DNA of 64,000 nt from Strongyloides papillosus. Its lineage: Eukaryota; Nematoda; Chromadorea; Rhabditida; Strongyloididae. Shown piece by piece: positions 60,202 through 64,000 of the stretch. The notes under the pieces were generated by a model. It saw nothing but the letters and a program-made list of their open reading frames with translations. It was not told the DNA's origin and ran no database searches. A program made the translations under genes and the position numbers. Every line of letters starts with the position of its first letter. Positions within the stretch are counted from its first letter, which is position 1. Location of the stretch: assembly GCA_005656395.1 (NCBI GenBank), contig SRSI01000013.1, positions 1,550,001 through 1,614,000 of the forward strand, given 5' to 3'.

Positions 60202-61619
60202 TTGAACTGGTTCAATATTAGACACGATTTAATTGGTTAGCGAGTTCTTTAATTTATGAGAACCATGCAAGTCTGGGTTTTATTTAACATTTGCCTCTTT
60301 CTGGCTTTGTTTTCTTAGAAGACTATCAAAACTCTTTGATCCATAACCTTAGACTGTTATTAATCAATCTTTAGAAATATAAAATCTTTTAATTTTTACT
60401 AAAAAAATCGTCACCACTCATCGGCTTATAACTTACCCAACTATTAATCAATCCCTATACTCACAAGTTTCAGCATTATTCTGGATTGGACCTTTAAACT
60501 AACATATGAATCAAATTATTTATTAACTTTTGAATAAATTTATCTTCCAAACAAAGTAATGTCATAAAAGGAGTCAAAAAGGGGCGGTTTTTAAGGAATA
60601 ACTTGGCCAATTCTGGCTACAAATGTTTGAAGCCTGTTTAACCCCTCTAGTTAGAATAAAAAACAACCTTTGTCTACTTATTCATAACAATCCGTTAAGT
60701 TTGAAAAGAGTTATGGTAAAGACAAAATTTATTTTTTTGTTTTTTTTATTATAAAAATATTTAATTATAGTAATTCAAAAAGAAATGTTTTTTACATCAA
60801 TTTTTTCATATTAAAATTAATTAAAAAATGTACTGTAACTTGGTGGGTAAAATCAACAACATTTATTTTGCGTGGTTCTCATTAGTATATCTTCTTAATA
60901 TCACTAATAATATTTTACTTGTATTATCCAATAACGCGTAAAGAAATTTTGATGAATTTTCATTCTACTTTTTATTGTTGTTGATTATAAAATGACATAT
61001 ATATATAGCTTTTTCATTTACTTAAATGTTAAAAATCAAAATTTGTTACAATTTTAGCATTGAATGATTTTTATTTCTTAAACATTTTAACAACACAACA
61101 TATAACTCTTTATTTAAGTATAGTAATAATATTAGTTATGTGGAATAATTGAAGAATGTAATCTTAAATGTCCAGATACTAATAATAATTTATGTTATTA
61201 AATTATCAAGTAAAACGTACGTATTTTTCGCCATAAATGTTTATTCTTATTTACGATATTATCATTTTATAACTCTTAAGAACAATAATCAATTGAATAT
61301 ATCAAAATCTATATTATATGCAGGTAAATTTTTTAAGTTATAAATTTACTAGGAAAATAAAAGATAAAATATTTGTTACTTTATGAAAATCTATTTTAAT
61401 TATTCCGTTTAAACAATAATTTTGTAAGTTTAAAATTAATATTTTGTATATAATTTTCAAAATTCCTTTTTAATTTCCTTAATTCAAATTATGTTAATGT
61501 AAATATTATTTATTTATCATAATTTTTCATTATCCTTACTTTAATATTTATAAATAGAGGAACATTTTACCAATTTGGTTGTGCAATTTGTATAAGAGTA
61601 GATTTTGCATTGTGTTAGA
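60202..61619. other. AT-rich upstream region of INTS13
   Basis: 1.4 kb with no supported gene. It should contain the INTS13 promoter; no TATA or splice-leader signal was picked out. Confidence 0.45.
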
Positions 61620-64000
61620 ATGATTTTCCAAAGTATGATAGAAAATCCTACTCATAAAATATGTGTCATTCTTCATAATACTCCTTCATTTAAAAATAAA
61701 GCAAATTTGGTGAGTTTTTAATTTTATCAATTGTAATTATATTTTTTCACAGATTAATTTATATAAATTTAAAAATGATTCTCAAATATCATTTGACAGA
61801 AATATTTTATCAATTATTAAGGAAATGCTTCTTGAATTTCAAAGAATTATTGTAGATTTGTACTCTTCCAATGAGAAATACATTAACATCATCACTACTG
61901 ATACCAAAGTAGATGAGAAAAATCTAGCATGGAAAGCTGGAAATTGCATTTACAGACATTTTTCCAAAATCATCGAAAATATTAAAGTCATGGAAGATGT
62001 AGATGAAAAATATATGGAAGATTCTTTGTACAAAAATATTGACCAATGTATTTCTCTAATCGGTAAAATTACTCCAAGTCAAAAGAAATTCATTGAATTA
62101 TTTTATTCAAATAAAAACAATTTATTAGATGGAAAAAAAAATCATAGATGGTGGGATTTGGAGTTTGAGAATATTTTAAATGATAAGAATGATAGAAATT
62201 TTGATTTTTTCAACAATCTAGGTATGATTATTTTGATTGTTCATAATTTTAATGATGAAGATGTGAAGAATACTTTTAAACATATTAGCAGTAGTTTTTT
62301 GGAACATAAAGTAAATGTTCATGGATGTGACAGATTAAAAAATATTCATTTGAAAATAATAAATGTTGTTGATAAAGAAGAGCCATTATTTAAAAAATAT
62401 TGTGAAGAAGATCTAAAGTCTAATATTCGACTAGAAAGATATGATATACATTTAAATGAAAATAGTAAATCAACAATTGGATTTGTACTTCGTGAAATAT
62501 TTAATTTAAGTTCTTTTACAATGACCAATATACCAATGAAAGATGAATCAAATCTGAAGTTAAATATAAATGTTGAAATGTATCATCCAAAAGTAGACTT
62601 GCCTTTTTTAAATATAAAAAAATTTCAAGATAATCTTTCTTCAATTGCTTCTTGTACGGCTGAATATGAGTGTGTCAATATGTCTAGTAATATTAAGTTA
62701 ACTAAAAATTTAACTACGATTACAGCGGCCTGGAATTCAACACCAAAAAGAGTACCGTTATTGTTACAATCATTACCATTTACTGTTTCTGATTTTTCAT
62801 CAAGAGAGGGATCGTGCGCAAATGGATTTATACTAGGAGGAAAGGATATATTTCCAGATATATTATTGAAAGACTCGTCTGTGAAAGGTAGTGAATTAGC
62901 TTTTAGTTTATCAAAAAATATTGATAACTTAAAGGGTCAAATTTGTATAATTGATGAAGCATTGTATGAGTCAAAAAGCGCAAATGAAAAAGGTGGTCAA
63001 AATTTGGCCGACAAAAAGATCGTTGATAAAATGGTCAATTTTATCGATTCATGTACTTCAAATATTGAGATAACGGATAGTCCTGGTTTAATGATTGACA
63101 ATGATCTAAAAAATGAACGTATTGTAAATCCATTGGATGGTATGATGTGTTCAATGGAAAGTAATGATTGCTTTAGAAGTGAGCTAAATAAAATTACTAA
63201 AATTTTATCAAGAACGGATTCAATCGATTCAACATATCCATACTTAAAAGCAATTATTGAATCAAAAGAAAGATCTAATGATGAAATGAAATGTATTTTA
63301 GATGTTGTTTCTAATTTTAAGTATATTTCAAAATATCATAGAAATTTGTATGAGGGATTTTGTTATTACTACTTCAATAAATATATTACTCTTGGTGAAA
63401 AAATTAAATCAAGGAAATTTAGTTCCTACAAAAATATTAGAAATTTTACAGTTAAACCAACAAATAAGAATGTTATTGAAAGATTTCTAGAATTCAAGGA
63501 GGATAATAGACCTGAGTTTGCAGAATGGTGTAATAATAAAAATGATGTCAAATTAATAGTTCCATTATATCAAAATTTGAACAAACTTGAATTAGAAGAG
63601 AAACAACCATATCAATCAAAATATGTTGCTCCAGATCATGATGAAGATTTGCTAGCTGAGTATTCAATGCATATTCAACCATTATCTGATGACTATCTTA
63701 AAGTAGCACCTCCACCATACTTTGGTGGTTGTATTATACCAGCAGCATTTGAAAAACAAAGAATTGAGTACAGAAACTACGTCAATCTCCTAACTAATGG
63801 CTCACTTTCAAAAGAAATGAAAATAGAAATTGAAAGAAAATGTGAAAAGTTGAGAATAAATTACAGTGAACCACTGCCGCCACTTGTTTCGTCAAGTGTT
63901 CACCAATTTGATTGCAGGAAACGTAGACTAAATGGTGAATTTTCTAGTCGTACAAAGAAATTGTACAGATATTATATTGCACCTCCACGTACAGTGGTTA
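61620..64000 (+). CDS. ints-13: Integrator complex subunit 13 (Asunder homologue), 5' part, runs off the window
   Basis: Subunit of the nuclear Integrator complex (cleavage of snRNA and other Pol II transcripts); Asunder is also linked to dynein and cell division in animals. Exon 1 is 61620-61709; a 43-nt intron (GTGAGT...TTTTCACAG) leads to an exon from 61753 that is open to the window end, giving at least 779 residues. The N-terminus (HKICVILHNTPSFKNKANL) matches the family's HKTVFVxDHxP start. A diagnostic FTMTNIPMKDE block (NIPMK at 289-293) corresponds to the conserved TTITNIPMKEE. ITAAWNSTPKR and SCANGFILGGKDIF fit the later ITLxWxTPR and SCLTNFLLNG blocks in the right order. The remainder is strongly diverged and longer than expected up to this point. 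No internal stop. The 3' end is outside the window. Confidence 0.82.

Noticed and set aside
61149..61343. 64-codon open frame upstream of INTS13
   Set aside because: No splice link to the INTS13 exon and no motif.
1..64000. CRISPR arrays, bacterial operons, prophage or viral insertions
   Set aside because: No regularly spaced repeats with unique spacers, no ribosome-binding-site pattern and no viral genes; all evidence is nematode nuclear DNA.

Overview
The window is eukaryotic and nematode. It is very AT-rich. Its genes have few, very short introns (36-48 nt, GT...AG) and AATAAA signals shortly after the stop codons. The families present are serpentine chemoreceptors, a UGT, an astacin, an S28 peptidase and a TIL-domain inhibitor. 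Together these suggest a clade IV parasitic-type nematode such as the Strongyloides group; the species assignment is inference. No bacterial, viral or CRISPR features were seen.

Layout. 0.6-1.5 kb: two-exon serpentine receptor (minus). 5.6-7.25 kb: complete three-exon UDP-glycosyltransferase (plus). 7.7-9.2 kb: TA-flanked TIR element. 10-11.1 kb: secreted astacin that has lost every zinc ligand (minus). 11.8-13.1 kb: dead mariner. 13.9-14.7 kb: 3' half of a rhodopsin-like receptor (plus). 15.1-18.3 kb: intron-less two-domain S28 serine peptidase (minus). 20.0-25.5 kb: stack of nested transposons, in which an outer TIR element contains a MULE-like foldback, an intact LINE and a 900-bp TIR element. 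26.2-27.2 kb: serpentine receptor with one in-frame stop. 28.2-31.2 kb: long-TIR element and a second mariner copy. 31.5-48.4 kb: a graveyard of decayed genes, RTE-like LINE, Ty3/gypsy, mariner and MITE sequence, including a C2H2 zinc-finger pseudogene split by an element with an 8-bp target duplication. 48.7-52.2 kb: TIR element and AT-rich spacer. 52.3-53.8 kb: secreted protein with six TIL domains. 55.9-58.4 kb: two related small secreted proteins. 58.7-59.7 kb: more copies of the TIR family. 60.1 kb: tRNA-Arg(ACG). 61.6 kb to the window edge: 5' part of an Integrator subunit 13 (Asunder) gene.

The genes do not form an operon or pathway. The secreted products (dead astacin, S28 double peptidase, six-TIL inhibitor, two small helical proteins) would be consistent with extracellular or host-interface proteolysis and its control, but this is inference from family membership. 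INTS13 and the tRNA are housekeeping. Much of the remaining sequence comes from at least eight transposon families, and several insertions can be dated relative to each other from target duplications and empty-site paralogues inside the same window.
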